From Mycobacterium sp. E740 (GTDB taxonomy: Bacteria > Actinomycetota > Actinomycetes > Mycobacteriales > Mycobacteriaceae), in assembly GCF_001672895.1 (NCBI RefSeq), contig NZ_LZKP01000011.1, forward strand, positions 1 through 34,783: 34,783 bases of DNA, given 5' to 3'. Of this stretch, positions 1 to 9,371 are shown piece after piece. Position 1 is the stretch's first letter. The number at the start of each line of letters is the position of its first letter. The position numbers and the translations under genes were made by a program. The notes below the pieces were generated by a model. The model worked only from the letters and a program-made list of their open reading frames with translations. It made no database searches and was not told the DNA's origin.

Positions 1-1
1 C

Positions 2-526
2 GGCATCGCCGTCACGGTGATCGGATCGATCGTCGCTCTCGTCGTCGGCGGAGCCATCCAGTCGGCGTACTACAGCGGGGTGCTCGACATCGCCAACGGC
101 CGAAAGGTCGGCATCGGATCGTTCTTCAAGCCGCGCAATGTCGGCAGCGTGATCATCGCCAGCGTGATCGTCGGCATCCTCAGCTCGATCGGCTACGCGC
201 TGTGCGTGCTGCCCGGTCTCGCGGTCACGCTCTTCACGATGTTCACCGTGGTCGCCCTGCTGGACCGCAACCTTTCACCGATCGAAGCGATCAAGACGAG
301 CTTTCGCATCGCGAAGAACAATTTCGGTGCAGTGATCCTGACGTTTCTCGTGATCCTCGCCGTCACGATCGTCGGAGCACTGCTCTGCGGGGTGGGTCTG
401 CTCGTGGCGTTCCCCGTGGTGGCGCTCCTCGAGGTGTACGCCTATCGCAAACTCAGCGGCGGTCAGGTGGCCGACCTGAACCCGCAGCCGTTGCCGCCGG
501 GTCCGCCGCAGACCACCCAGCAGTAG
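2..526 (+). CDS. pra: Pra-like integral membrane protein, 5' truncated
   Basis: The frame is open to the left edge, so the N-terminus is missing; about 174 residues are visible. They contain long hydrophobic stretches: one at the very start, a pair around residues 45-85 and a pair around 105-145. A short polar tail ends in a proline-rich stretch (NPQPLPPGPP). The sequence resembles the C-terminal membrane part of the mycobacterial proline-rich antigen Pra (Rv1078), whose N-terminal proline-rich region would lie outside the window. The position just before metB matches the M. tuberculosis order cbs-pra-metB. The molecular function of Pra is not established. Family assignment is by recalled similarity and synteny. 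Confidence 0.8.
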   Translation, partial: GIAVTVIGSIVALVVGGAIQSAYYSGVLDIANGRKVGIGSFFKPRNVGSVIIASVIVGILSSIGYALCVLPGLAVTLFTMFTVVALLDRNLSPIEAIKTSFRIAKNNFGAVILTFLVILAVTIVGALLCGVGLLVAFPVVALLEVYAYRKLSGGQVADLNPQPLPPGPPQTTQQ

Positions 527-535
527 GCGCCAAGC

Positions 536-1708
<1,173 letters not shown>

Positions 1709-1749
1709 GGTCCATGTCTACACCGCCCAGTGTGTGTCGCCGGCATCGC

Positions 1750-1755
1750 TAGGCT
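1750..1755 (+). promoter_or_regulatory. -10 box of a leaderless metB promoter
   Basis: TAGGCT fits the mycobacterial TANNNT -10 consensus. Seven bases separate it from the metB ATG at 1763, so transcription would begin at or next to the start codon. There is no Shine-Dalgarno sequence between the box and the ATG. Inferred from spacing alone. Confidence 0.55.
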
Positions 1756-1762
1756 GACTGTG

Positions 1763-2911
1763 ATGACCGAACACACCACCCGCGGCTTGTCCACCAGGGC
1801 CATCCACACCGTGCGGCCCGATCTGACGACGGGCGCCGTCAACGCCCCGATCTATGCCAGCTCCACCTTCGCCCAGGACGGTGTCGGAGGGCTGCGTGGC
1901 GGTTATGAGTACGCGAGAACCGGCAACCCGACCCGCGCGGCGCTGGAGGCCTCCCTGGCCGCCGTCGAATCGGCGGCCTACGGGCGCGCGTTCTCCTCGG
2001 GTATGGCGGCGACCGACTGTGCGCTGCGTGCGATCCTGCGGCCGGGTGACCACGTGGTCATGCCCGACGACGCGTACGGCGGAACCTTCCGCCTGATCGA
2101 CAAGGTGTTCACTCAATGGGGGATCAACTACACCGCGGTGTCGCTCGCCGACCTCGACGCGGTGCGCGCGGCGATCACCCCGAAGACGCGACTGATCCTG
2201 GTGGAGACACCCACCAACCCGCTGCTGTCGATCGCCGACATCGCCGCCATCGCGCAGCTCGCCTCGACGGCCGAGACGAAAATGTTGGTGGACAACACAT
2301 TTGCGTCCCCGGCGCTGCAGCAGCCGCTGCTGCTGGGCGCCGACATCGTGCTGCACTCCACCACGAAGTACATCGGCGGCCACTCCGACGTGGTGGGCGG
2401 TGCGCTGTTGACCAACGACGAGGAACTCGACACGGCCTTCGCGTTTCTGCAGAACGGCGCGGGCGCGGTGCCCGGCCCGTTCGACGCCTACCTCACCCTG
2501 CGCGGGTTGAAGACACTGGTGCTGCGCATGCAGCGGCACAGCGACAACGCGGCGGTGATCGCCGGGTTCCTCGACGGACATCCCGCGATCGAGACCGTGC
2601 TCTATCCGGGGCTGCCCGGGCATCCCGGCCATGAGGTCGCCGCCAAGCAGATGTCCGGCTTCGGCGGGATGATCTCGGTGCGGCTGCGCGGGGGAGCGGA
2701 TGCGGCCCGTAAATTCTGCTCGCGCACAGAGGTTTTCATTCTCGCCGAGTCCCTCGGCGGGGTCGAGTCGCTGATCGAGCATCCCGGTGCGATGACCCAT
2801 GCCTCCACGGCGGGCTCGCAACTCGAGGTGCCCGACGATCTGGTGCGGCTGTCAGTCGGTATCGAGGATGTCGCCGATCTGCTCGCCGACGTGGAGCAGG
2901 CGCTGAGTTAG
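1763..2911 (+). CDS. metB: Cystathionine gamma-synthase
   Basis: A 382-residue PLP-dependent enzyme of the Cys/Met metabolism family. It condenses an activated homoserine ester with cysteine to give cystathionine, feeding methionine synthesis in the cytosol. The Schiff-base lysine is Lys202 in HSTTKYIGGHSD. The YARTGNPTR and SSGMAA segments bind the cofactor phosphate, and the ESLGGVESLIEHP signature is intact. The protein is very close to M. tuberculosis MetB (388 residues as recalled). The frame is open upstream to 1700, but the ATG at 1763 is chosen because homology begins there and a TANNNT box sits just before it. Its stop overlaps the stop of the convergent GPP34 gene by 4 bases. Related gamma-lyases share the fold, so gamma-lyase activity cannot be excluded. 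Confidence 0.95.
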   Translation: MTEHTTRGLSTRAIHTVRPDLTTGAVNAPIYASSTFAQDGVGGLRGGYEYARTGNPTRAALEASLAAVESAAYGRAFSSGMAATDCALRAILRPGDHVVMPDDAYGGTFRLIDKVFTQWGINYTAVSLADLDAVRAAITPKTRLILVETPTNPLLSIADIAAIAQLASTAETKMLVDNTFASPALQQPLLLGADIVLHSTTKYIGGHSDVVGGALLTNDEELDTAFAFLQNGAGAVPGPFDAYLTLRGLKTLVLRMQRHSDNAAVIAGFLDGHPAIETVLYPGLPGHPGHEVAAKQMSGFGGMISVRLRGGADAARKFCSRTEVFILAESLGGVESLIEHPGAMTHASTAGSQLEVPDDLVRLSVGIEDVADLLADVEQALS

Positions 2912-3570
2912 CGCAAGGCCTGGCGCACCGCCGACGCGGTGACCGCGAGGTTCATCTCGGGCAGCGCGGTCGGGTACTCGTCGACCCAACTGCCGAGCGA
3001 GATTTCGCCCGCCCGGGCATGCACCCACCGCCAGCCGCGGTCGTTGAGGCTCAGCAGCGCGCCCAGCCCGTCGACCGCGTGCAGCAGCGAGATGATCGCG
3101 GCCGTCGCCGGGGTGGGCGGCCTGCGGTCGAACAGCGCCGACAACAGCGCCGAACGGGCGCGGCCGGCGCGCTCGCGGTTGGTCAGCGGCCACGCGAACT
3201 CATCGCCGAATCGCTTGTCCGGCAACGGGACACACCCGATCTGACCGGCGCGCACCAGGTGTGCGGTGAGCTGGCCTTCGGTGTGCCTGGCCAGCCGCTT
3301 CACCGCCGTGCGCGGCCGCAGCGGTCGGCGCGCCAGCAACTGGAATGCCGGTTCGGTGACCGGGTCCACCGGGCCCGGTGCCGACAACGCGATCAGGTGA
3401 CCGGCTCCGGCCGGGTCACCGTCGACCGAGGGCCGGATCCGGCAGGCGTGCGCCAGGTCGAGCAGAACCGCGGCGGACAGCACTTGTTCGCGGCGCGGAC
3501 TCTCGAGCACCGGCTGCGCAGACGCGTTGTCGACCAACAGCAGAAAGAGGTCTTCTGCGATCTGCGCCAT
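2908..3570 (-). CDS. GPP34 (GOLPH3-like) family protein
   Basis: A 220-residue protein that begins MAQIAEDLFLLLVD, the typical opening of bacterial GPP34 proteins, which are relatives of the eukaryotic Golgi phosphoprotein 3. It continues with the helical pattern of that family, including the aliphatic segment ALLSALFDRR and RSALL/AAIISLL helices. Eukaryotic members bind phosphatidylinositol 4-phosphate on membranes; bacterial members have no settled role, though lipid-linked functions are suspected. The ATG lies 24 bases after the greA stop, in the same frame and strand, so the two genes are probably cotranscribed. I do not recall a counterpart between metB and greA in M. tuberculosis, which makes it a likely accessory or lineage-specific gene. 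Confidence 0.8.
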   Translation of the reverse strand: MAQIAEDLFLLLVDNASAQPVLESPRREQVLSAAVLLDLAHACRIRPSVDGDPAGAGHLIALSAPGPVDPVTEPAFQLLARRPLRPRTAVKRLARHTEGQLTAHLVRAGQIGCVPLPDKRFGDEFAWPLTNRERAGRARSALLSALFDRRPPTPATAAIISLLHAVDGLGALLSLNDRGWRWVHARAGEISLGSWVDEYPTALPEMNLAVTASAVRQALR

Positions 3571-3594
3571 CAGCCGATGCCGCCGTGGTCGGGG

Positions 3595-4089
3595 TCAGGC
3601 GTGGTACGGCTCGGCCTCGAGCAGTTTCACCTTGACCGTGCTGCCGCTGGGCACCGTGTATGTGCGGACGTCTCCGACCTTGGCGTCGATGAGCGCCTCG
3701 CCCAGCGGCGACTTCGGCGAGTACACCTCGAGCTTGCCGTCGCTGATGCCCTCCTGGCGGGTGGCGATGAGGAACGTCTCGGTGTCGTTCTCGTCGTCGC
3801 CGTACTGCACCTTGACCACGGAGCCGGGCAGCGCGACGCCGGACTGCTTGGGCGCCTCGCCGACCTTGGCGTTGTTGAGCAACTCCTGGAGCTGACGGAT
3901 CCGGGCTTCCTGCTGGCCCTGCTCCTCGCGCGCGGCGTGGTATCCGCCGTTCTCGCGGAGGTCGCCCTCCTCGCGGCGGTCGTTGATCTCGGCGGCGATG
4001 ACCGGCCGGTTGGCGATCAGCTGATCGAGCTCGGCCTTCAACCGGTCGTATGCCTCCTGCGTCAGCCAGGTGACCTGTGTGTCGGTCAT
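3595..4089 (-). CDS. greA: Transcription elongation factor GreA
   Basis: A 164-residue Gre factor of standard length. The N-terminal coiled coil (about residues 10-75) carries the loop EEGDLREN (40-47). Its acidic tip residues Asp43 and Glu46 correspond to the pair that reaches through the RNA polymerase secondary channel and stimulates cleavage of backtracked RNA. The C-terminal FKBP-like domain (about 85-164) contains the conserved [14 protein letters not shown] stretch. Synteny with metB and the DUF4307/mca pair matches Rv1079-Rv1082. The ATG is at 4089. Upstream there is a long structured segment (4168-4236) that would be in its leader if transcription starts near 4257. Confidence 0.97.
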   Translation of the reverse strand: MTDTQVTWLTQEAYDRLKAELDQLIANRPVIAAEINDRREEGDLRENGGYHAAREEQGQQEARIRQLQELLNNAKVGEAPKQSGVALPGSVVKVQYGDDENDTETFLIATRQEGISDGKLEVYSPKSPLGEALIDAKVGDVRTYTVPSGSTVKVKLLEAEPYHA

Positions 4090-4167
4090 GTCGTCGCGCT
4101 CCTGTCTTCTCTGGGTCTCGCGCTTTTCTCGCGTAAGAAGTCCTGTGGTACGGCGCCGGGAGCTTGA

Positions 4168-4236
4168 CGTGTATTGCCGCGATCGTCAGTGCCTAATCAA
4201 GAGGCTTGATCGGAGCACCAAATGCAGCAATACACG
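4168..4236 (-). promoter_or_regulatory. Multi-tier inverted repeat upstream of greA
   Basis: Outer arms CGTGTATTGCCGC (4168-4180) and GCAGCAATACACG (4224-4236) pair at 12 of 13 positions. GTGC (4189-4192) pairs with GCAC (4215-4218), and ATCAAG (4196-4201) pairs with CTTGAT (4205-4210) around a 3-base loop. The single C/A mismatch of the outer arms becomes a G-U wobble in RNA made from the minus strand. This favours a role in a leftward transcript: either the greA 5' leader or the 3' end of the DUF4307 transcript. There is no U tract. Confidence 0.55.
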
Positions 4237-4263
4237 GCCCCAGCAGGAACCGTGTACGCGACC

Positions 4264-4269
4264 ATGCTA
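4264..4269 (-). promoter_or_regulatory. Possible -10 box for greA
   Basis: On the minus strand this reads TAGCAT, a TANNNT match. It would place the start of transcription near 4257 and give greA a leader of roughly 165 bases containing the inverted repeat at 4168-4236. No convincing -35 is seen, so this rests on the hexamer only. Confidence 0.3.
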
Positions 4270-4341
4270 GCACCGCGGGTACACCCGACATTCACGAATT
4301 CGCAGTTCGCCGTTTGCCGCGGCATACGAATCATCGTGATC

Positions 4342-4764
4342 TCAAGGCGCTACCAGATACGACGGCACGTCGGTGCCGCAGCCGTAGATATCGCCCATGA
4401 CCGGCTGGCGGCTTGCCTTGACGAGCGCGGTCACGTGCACGGTCTCCTGTGTCGACGGGGAGACGAGGACTTCGCGGCGACCGGTCTCGGCGCCGTCGAT
4501 CGAGCGGGCCCGCAGGATGCACACGACCGGCCGCGACGGGTCCTGGCGGGTCACGCTGATCGTGACCGACACGGTCTCGGCGTCGACGAGTTCGTACGCG
4601 CCGAGCTCACCTTTGACTTCTTCGTTGCCGAGCCGCCCGAACGCCACGATCGCCACCCCGACTCCGACTGCCAGAGCCACGACGGTGAAGCCGATGGCAG
4701 CCCAGCGGCGGTGCCGGCGCGACAGCCGCTGGCGCCCGTAGCGCGCGGCGGGACGCTCGATCAT
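4342..4764 (-). CDS. DUF4307 single-span membrane protein (Rv1081c homologue)
   Basis: A 140-residue protein. It has an arginine-rich cytoplasmic N-terminus ([14 protein letters not shown]), one transmembrane helix at about residues 22-43, and an extracytoplasmic beta-rich domain containing SVTISVTRQDPSRPVVCILRARS. Two cysteines (in VVCIL and YGCGTD) could form a disulfide outside the membrane. This arrangement and the place between greA and mca match Rv1081c, a DUF4307 protein of unknown function conserved in actinobacteria. It is divergent from mca across about 110 bases. The ATG at 4764 follows a GGGGAG stretch that lies rather far upstream. Confidence 0.85.
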   Translation of the reverse strand: MIERPAARYGRQRLSRRHRRWAAIGFTVVALAVGVGVAIVAFGRLGNEEVKGELGAYELVDAETVSVTISVTRQDPSRPVVCILRARSIDGAETGRREVLVSPSTQETVHVTALVKASRQPVMGDIYGCGTDVPSYLVAP

Positions 4765-4874
4765 CTGGTTTTCTAGGCTCCCCGTGGGATAGATCTACAG
4801 AACTGGAACTATAGGGCTACCCCTGGGGTTGATATCCCTCGAGACGACTCATCGCGATAGTGAGGCAGAGCAGG

Positions 4875-5744
4875 TTGAGCGAACTGCGGTTGATGGCCGT
4901 GCACGCGCACCCGGACGACGAGTCCAGCAAGGGTGCCGCGACGATGGCCCGGTACGTGGACGAGGGTGTCCGCGTGCTCGTGGTGACGCTGACCGGCGGC
5001 GAGCGCGGAGACATTCTCAACCCGGCCATGGACCTGCCCGAGGTGCACGGCCGGATGGCCGAGGTCCGTCGCGACGAGATGGCGAAGGCGGCCGAGATAC
5101 TCGGTGTGGAGCATCACTGGCTCGGCTTCGTCGACTCCGGTCTGCCCGAGGGCGACCCGCTGCCGCCGCTGCCGGACGGTTGCCTGGGCGTCGTGCCGCT
5201 CGAGCAGCCTGCCGAGGCGCTGGTGCGCGTCGTCCGTGAATTCCGGCCGCACGTCATGACTACTTACGACGAGAACGGCGGCTATCCGCATCCCGATCAC
5301 ATCAGGTGCCATCAGGTGTCGGTCGCCGCGTACGAGGCCGCGGGCGACTATCGCCTGTTCCCTGACGCCGGCGAGCCGTGGAACGTCGCCAAGCTCTACT
5401 ACACGCACGGCTTCCTGCGGCAACGGATGCAGCTGTTGCAGGACGAGTTCGCCAAGCACGGCGAGGTGGGACCGTTCGAGAAGTGGCTCAAGCACTGGAA
5501 TCCCGATCACGACATCTTCGCCAAGCGGGTGACCAGCCGGGTGGAGTGCGCGAAGTACTTCGCCCTGCGTGATGATGCGCTGCGCGCCCACGCCACCCAG
5601 ATCGATCCCAACGGCGACTTCTTCCGCGCGCCGATCGAATGGCAGCAACGGCTCTGGCCGACCGAGGAGTTCGAACTGGCGCGCTCGCGGGTGCCCGTTT
5701 CGCTGCCCGAGGACGACCTGTTCGCCGGGATCGAGGACCGATGA
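4875..5744 (+). CDS. mca: Mycothiol S-conjugate amidase
   Basis: A zinc-dependent amidase of 289 residues that cleaves mycothiol-toxin conjugates to a mercapturic acid, which is exported, and GlcN-Ins, which is recycled. The AHPDDE motif gives zinc ligands His12 and Asp15 and the catalytic base Asp14. HPDH supplies His139 and the third zinc ligand His142. The sequence is very close to M. tuberculosis Mca (288 residues as recalled). The start is decided by the ribosome site: GAGG at 4862-4865 lies nine bases before a TTG at 4875, giving [16 protein letters not shown] as in Rv1082. An in-frame GTG at 4860 has no such site. The stop overlaps the next gene's start (ATGA). Confidence 0.95.
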   Translation: MSELRLMAVHAHPDDESSKGAATMARYVDEGVRVLVVTLTGGERGDILNPAMDLPEVHGRMAEVRRDEMAKAAEILGVEHHWLGFVDSGLPEGDPLPPLPDGCLGVVPLEQPAEALVRVVREFRPHVMTTYDENGGYPHPDHIRCHQVSVAAYEAAGDYRLFPDAGEPWNVAKLYYTHGFLRQRMQLLQDEFAKHGEVGPFEKWLKHWNPDHDIFAKRVTSRVECAKYFALRDDALRAHATQIDPNGDFFRAPIEWQQRLWPTEEFELARSRVPVSLPEDDLFAGIEDR

Positions 5745-6016
5745 ACGTGATGCTCGTCGGCCTGCTCGCCCAGGACCAGCCCCGCGACACCGGCCCGGAG
5801 TTCGGTAAGGCCAGCCCGCTCGGTCTACTGGTGCTGGTACTCCTGCTGATCGGCACGTTCCTTCTGGTGCGCTCGATGAACCGGCACCTGCGCAAACTGC
5901 CGAAGTCGTTCGACGCCGAGCAGCCGGCGCGGCCCGTCGAGGCGCCGGGTGAACCCGAGGCACCCGGCGAACCCGACGTGCCGCCCGACGCGACGAGACG
6001 TGAGCCCGGCGGCTGA
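5741..6016 (+). CDS. Small single-span membrane protein (Rv1083 homologue)
   Basis: A 91-residue protein whose ATG overlaps the mca stop in an ATGA junction, so it is translationally coupled to mca. A short N-terminal region is followed by one strong hydrophobic helix (about residues 25-44, [18 protein letters not shown]), a basic patch ([12 protein letters not shown]) and a proline/glutamate-rich tail with the repeat [12 protein letters not shown]. The matching M. tuberculosis gene Rv1083 is also small and follows mca. The function is unknown. Its fixed coupling to mca suggests a role near mycothiol conjugate processing or export, which is inference. Confidence 0.85.
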   Translation: MNVMLVGLLAQDQPRDTGPEFGKASPLGLLVLVLLLIGTFLLVRSMNRHLRKLPKSFDAEQPARPVEAPGEPEAPGEPDVPPDATRREPGG

Positions 6017-6037
6017 GACGTTGCCGTCCGGGCACTA

Positions 6038-6078
6038 AGTGGTTGATCGCCTGCACCCGGTGCGTGTAATCAACCGCT
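6038..6078 (+). terminator. Nested hairpin after the mca operon
   Basis: AGTGGTTGAT (6038-6047) pairs with ATCAACCGCT (6069-6078), with one T/G position that is a legal U-G wobble in plus-strand RNA. Inside it GCAC-CCG-GTGC (6053-6063) forms a second hairpin. It begins 21 bases after the stop of the mca operon's last gene. There is no T tract, as is common for mycobacterial terminators. Confidence 0.5.
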
Positions 6079-6112
6079 CAGAGTGACCCGTTCTGCGTGG
6101 CAGGGTTGGTGT

Positions 6113-8116
6113 ATGTCCAACCGCCTCGCCGGCGCGACCAGTCCCTATCTGCGCCAGCACGCCGACAACCCGGTGCACTGGCGGCAGTGGACGCCCGAAG
6201 CGCTGGCCGAGGCCGCTGCCCGCGACGTCCCGATCCTGCTGTCGATCGGCTACGCCGCCTGTCATTGGTGTCATGTGATGGCACACGAGTCGTTCGCCGA
6301 CGCCGAAGTGGCCGCCGCCGCGAACTCGGGGTTCGTCTGCATCAAGGTCGACCGTGAGGAACGCCCCGACATCGACGCCGTGTACATGACCGCGACCGTG
6401 GCACTCACCGGGCAGGGTGGTTGGCCGATGACCTGCTTCCTCACTCCCGACGGCAGGCCGTTCTTCTGCGGCACCTACTACCCGAAATCCACGTTCCTGC
6501 AATTGTTGGCGGCGGTGACCGACACCTGGCGCAACCGTCGCAGTGAGGTCGAAGAAGCCTCCGACCGGATCACCGGCGAGTTGCGGTCGATGGCGGCCGG
6601 GTTGCCGGGCGGCGGACCGCCGATGCAGCCCGCGCTGTGTGATCACGCGGTCGCCGCAGTCCTGCAGGACGAGGACGTCGCGCGTGGCGGCTTCGCCGCG
6701 AATCCGGCGGGGGCGCCGAAGTTTCCGCCGTCGGCATCGCTCGAGGCGCTGCTGCGCAACCACGAACGCACCGGTGACGTCATGCCCATGGAGGCCGTCG
6801 AACGGACGTGTGACGCGATGGCCCGCGGCGGCATCTACGACCAGCTGGCCGGCGGGTTCGCCCGCTACAGCGTCGACGCGTCCTGGGTGGTTCCGCACTT
6901 CGAGAAGATGCTCTACGACAACGCGCTGTTGCTGCGCGCTTATGCGCATTGGGCGCGCCGCACCGCAAATCCGTTGGCGCGCAAGGTGGCCGAAGAAACG
7001 GCAGAGTTCATCATCGGCGACCTCGGGGCCGGCGGCATGTTCACCTCGTCGCTGGACGCCGATGCCGCCGGGGTCGAGGGTCTGACGTACGTGTTCACCC
7101 CGGGGGAGCTGCGCGAGGTGCTCGGCGAGGACGACGGACGGTGGGCGGCAACACTTTTCGATGTCTCCGATGCGGGTACCTTCGAGAACGGCGCGTCGGT
7201 GCTGCAGTTGCGGCGCGATCCCGACGACTCGGAACGCTTCGCGAGGGTGCGGGCGACGCTGCTCGCGGCCCGGCTAACCCGACCGCAGCCCGGCCGTGAC
7301 GACAAGGTCGTCACCGCGTGGAACGGCCTTGCGATCACCGCGCTCGCCGAAGCGAGCGTGGCGCTGGACCGCCCCGAATTCCTCGACGCCGCAGCACAAT
7401 GCGCCCGGACGATGTGGGCGTTGCATATGCGCGACGGCCGGCTGCGGCGGGCCAGCCTCGGCGGGGTGGTCGGCGAGAGTGCGGCAGTCCTCGAGGACCA
7501 CGCCGCCTTCGCCACCGGCCTGTTGACGCTGCACCAGATGACCGGAGACGGCGGCTGGCTGGAGGCGGCGACGACGCTGCTCGACACTGCGCTCGACCAC
7601 TTCGCGGACCCCGAGCGCGTCGGCCGATGGTTCGACACCGCCGACGACGCGGAGGCGTTGATGGTGCGCCCCGCCGACCCGCTCGACGGCGCTACGCCGT
7701 CGGGGGCCTCGCTGATGGCAGAAGCGCTGCTCACCGCCGCCCACATGGCCCCCGCGGACGGGGCTGACCGCTACGGGGCAGCCGCTCATGCCACCCTCGC
7801 GGCGGCTACGCCGATCCTGGCCCGGTCGCCGCGCGCGGGTGGCCACTGGCTCGCCGTGGCCGAAGCGGCTGTGCGGGGACCGCTGCAGATCGCGGTGGCC
7901 TGCGAGCCGAGCCGATCGGAACTGTTGGCCGCCGCGCGCCAGCTCGCGCCCGGAGGAGCGATCGTGATGGGCGGACCGGCGCACTCGTCGGAGCTGTTGA
8001 TCGACCGCGACCGCGTCGACGGTGCCGACGCCGCCTACGTGTGCCGCGGCAGGACGTGCGAGCTGCCGGTCACCACCGCGATGGAACTGGCTGCTCTTCT
8101 CGGCACGTCCGTGTAG
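6113..8116 (+). CDS. Thioredoxin-fold/six-hairpin protein of the YyaL/SPATA20 family (Rv1084 homologue)
   Basis: A 667-residue protein. The N-terminal thioredoxin-like DUF255 domain opens SNRLAGATSPYLRQHADNPVHW and has a CHWCH motif with Cys50 and Cys53, followed by the GGWPM segment typical of the family. The remainder, from about residue 200, resembles an (alpha/alpha)6 barrel related to N-acylglucosamine epimerase folds (PKFPP, DNALLLRAYA, DDKVVTAWNGLAI). The biochemical role of bacterial members is not settled; a redox-linked carbohydrate or protein function is often assumed. The length and position match Rv1084. The start at 6113 is chosen because homology begins there, although the frame is open 30 bases further upstream. 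No clear ribosome site is seen. Confidence 0.9.
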   Translation: MSNRLAGATSPYLRQHADNPVHWRQWTPEALAEAAARDVPILLSIGYAACHWCHVMAHESFADAEVAAAANSGFVCIKVDREERPDIDAVYMTATVALTGQGGWPMTCFLTPDGRPFFCGTYYPKSTFLQLLAAVTDTWRNRRSEVEEASDRITGELRSMAAGLPGGGPPMQPALCDHAVAAVLQDEDVARGGFAANPAGAPKFPPSASLEALLRNHERTGDVMPMEAVERTCDAMARGGIYDQLAGGFARYSVDASWVVPHFEKMLYDNALLLRAYAHWARRTANPLARKVAEETAEFIIGDLGAGGMFTSSLDADAAGVEGLTYVFTPGELREVLGEDDGRWAATLFDVSDAGTFENGASVLQLRRDPDDSERFARVRATLLAARLTRPQPGRDDKVVTAWNGLAITALAEASVALDRPEFLDAAAQCARTMWALHMRDGRLRRASLGGVVGESAAVLEDHAAFATGLLTLHQMTGDGGWLEAATTLLDTALDHFADPERVGRWFDTADDAEALMVRPADPLDGATPSGASLMAEALLTAAHMAPADGADRYGAAAHATLAAATPILARSPRAGGHWLAVAEAAVRGPLQIAVACEPSRSELLAAARQLAPGGAIVMGGPAHSSELLIDRDRVDGADAAYVCRGRTCELPVTTAMELAALLGTSV

Positions 8117-8119
8117 CGT
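8114..8119 (+). promoter_or_regulatory. -10 box of a leaderless promoter for the KSI-like gene
   Basis: TAGCGT matches TANNNT and ends seven bases before the ATG at 8127. Its first three bases are the stop codon of the preceding gene. No Shine-Dalgarno is present in the gap. Confidence 0.5.
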
Positions 8120-8126
8120 TCGGCGC

Positions 8127-8501
8127 ATGTCGACGCCGGAGGACAACGCCAAAACCATCGAGCGCTACCTCGAGCTGGCCGCCCAGGGCAAGGCCGACGA
8201 CATCGCCGAGCTCTACGCCGACGATGCCACCGTCGAGGACCCGGTCGGCGGGGAAGTCCACATCGGCCGCAACGCGATCCGTGGTTTCTACGATGCGCTT
8301 CCGACGATGGGCGCGCAGGCTGACGTCGTCACACTGCGGGCGCTCGGCAACGAGGTGGCGTTCTTCTGGGCGCTGACCGTCGATCTCGGCGACAACAACA
8401 AGATGCGCATCGAGATCATCAGCGTGATGACGTTCAACGAGGACGGCAAGATCGCGTCGATGAAGGCCTACTGGACTCCCGAGAACGTCACCCAGCTCTA
8501 G
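8127..8501 (+). CDS. Ketosteroid isomerase-like (SnoaL/NTF2 fold) protein
   Basis: A 124-residue protein with the same length and opening as Comamonas steroid delta-isomerase. The segment YADDATVEDPVG contains Asp38, the position of the catalytic proton-shuttling aspartate of classical KSI, and Tyr14 also aligns with the oxyanion-hole tyrosine. The third catalytic position, Asp99 in the classical enzyme (IDHFRF), is Ser99 here (IISVMTF). Active-site chemistry may therefore differ from a delta5-3-ketosteroid isomerase. The fold is a cone-shaped alpha+beta barrel, usually dimeric and cytosolic. A steroid substrate is possible given the 3beta-HSD gene elsewhere in the window, but this is inference. 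It is preceded by a likely leaderless promoter. Confidence 0.8.
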   Translation: MSTPEDNAKTIERYLELAAQGKADDIAELYADDATVEDPVGGEVHIGRNAIRGFYDALPTMGAQADVVTLRALGNEVAFFWALTVDLGDNNKMRIEIISVMTFNEDGKIASMKAYWTPENVTQL

Positions 8502-8502
8502 C

Positions 8503-8558
8503 GCGACCGACCCTCAAATGCCGCTTCTCGGTGGCATGTCGTGTGCAGACACGGTCGC
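8503..8558. terminator. Cluster of small hairpins between convergent genes
   Basis: GCGACCG (8503-8509) can pair with CGGTCGC (8552-8558). Inside, ATGCC/GGCAT (8518-8522 and 8533-8537) and CGTGT-GCAG-ACACG (about 8540-8553) form further hairpins, some mutually exclusive with the outer one. It sits between the KSI-like gene and the convergent hemolysin III gene, so a bidirectional terminator is the simplest reading. Confidence 0.4.
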
Positions 8559-8575
8559 TCGCGGACAAACGGGCG

Positions 8576-9316
8576 TCAGAAGACGGCGAACCACATCGCG
8601 ATGTAGTGGCAGATCGCCGCGACCGCGGTGCACGCGTGGAAGAACTCGTGGTGGCCGAACGTCGTCGGCCACGGGTCGGGCCACTTGAGCGCGTAGAGCA
8701 CGCCACCGATGCTGTAGAGCGCGCCGCCGACGATCAGCAGCACCAGCGCGGCGATACCCGCGCCGTGCATGATCGGGCCGACGAACCACGCCGCCACCCA
8801 GCCGAGCAGGATGTAGAGCGGCACGCCCACCCACCGGGGCGCCGACGGCCAGAAGCACTTCAGCAGCACGCCGGCGATAGCGCCGCCCCAGACGATCCAG
8901 AACAACACCATGCCGTCGGTCTGCGGCAGTGCGAGCAACGCGAACGGCGTGTAGCTGCCCGCGATGAACACGAAGATCATCGAGTGGTCGAGGCGCTTCA
9001 TCCACTTCCGCGCTGTCTCCGACTTCCAGTTCACCCGGTGGTACGCGCCGCTGACGGTGAACATCGCGACGATCGTCAGCGTGTAGATCAACGTCGCGAT
9101 GCCGGCCCGGGTGGACTCGACCGACCACGACACCGACACCAGCGTCGCGCCACAGATCGCCGCGACCACGGCCGCATACACATGAATCCAGCCGCGCGCG
9201 CGTGGCTTGCCGATGAAACTTGCGACGCCGTCGACAACGGCTTCCGGCAGATCCTCGGCGGGCCCTTGCGCCTTTCCGGAGCGGTCGGAATCGGTGGCGT
9301 CGACGGATCGGGTCAT
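8576..9316 (-). CDS. Hemolysin III / PAQR-family membrane protein (Rv1085c homologue)
   Basis: A 246-residue integral membrane protein with seven predicted helices. It has the family signatures AYHRVNW (helix 2), [18 protein letters not shown] (helix 3) and [18 protein letters not shown] near the C-terminus; the histidines and the aspartate are the presumed metal site shared with adiponectin receptors. The physiological role in bacteria is unclear and hemolysis is not proven for mycobacterial members. The frame is open to 9397, but the ATG at 9316 is chosen because a near-perfect Shine-Dalgarno, GGAGGTGA, precedes it at close spacing. The gene is divergent from the cis-prenyltransferase gene, as in Rv1085c/Rv1086. 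Confidence 0.92.
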   Translation of the reverse strand: MTRSVDATDSDRSGKAQGPAEDLPEAVVDGVASFIGKPRARGWIHVYAAVVAAICGATLVSVSWSVESTRAGIATLIYTLTIVAMFTVSGAYHRVNWKSETARKWMKRLDHSMIFVFIAGSYTPFALLALPQTDGMVLFWIVWGGAIAGVLLKCFWPSAPRWVGVPLYILLGWVAAWFVGPIMHGAGIAALVLLIVGGALYSIGGVLYALKWPDPWPTTFGHHEFFHACTAVAAICHYIAMWFAVF

Positions 9317-9357
9317 TTCACCTCCACTATTGCCATGGGGGTCGGTGAACCTCACAG

Positions 9358-9363
9358 TAGTCT
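9358..9363 (+). promoter_or_regulatory. -10 box of a leaderless promoter for the cis-prenyltransferase
   Basis: TAGTCT matches TANNNT and ends eight bases before the GTG at 9372. It supports that GTG over upstream in-frame starts and explains the lack of a ribosome site. Confidence 0.5.
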
Positions 9364-9371
9364 TGATCTTC

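Noticed and set aside
4196..4210. ATCAAG-AGG-CTTGAT resembles the KstR2 operator (AnCAAGnnCTTGnT).
   Set aside because: The half-sites are three bases apart instead of two, and the neighbouring genes (greA, DUF4307) are not part of sterol side-chain or ring catabolism. It is better explained as the inner stem of the larger inverted repeat.
4809..6056. A 415-codon open frame on the minus strand, opposite mca.
   Set aside because: Mca and its small partner have clear homology and signals; the antisense frame shows none.
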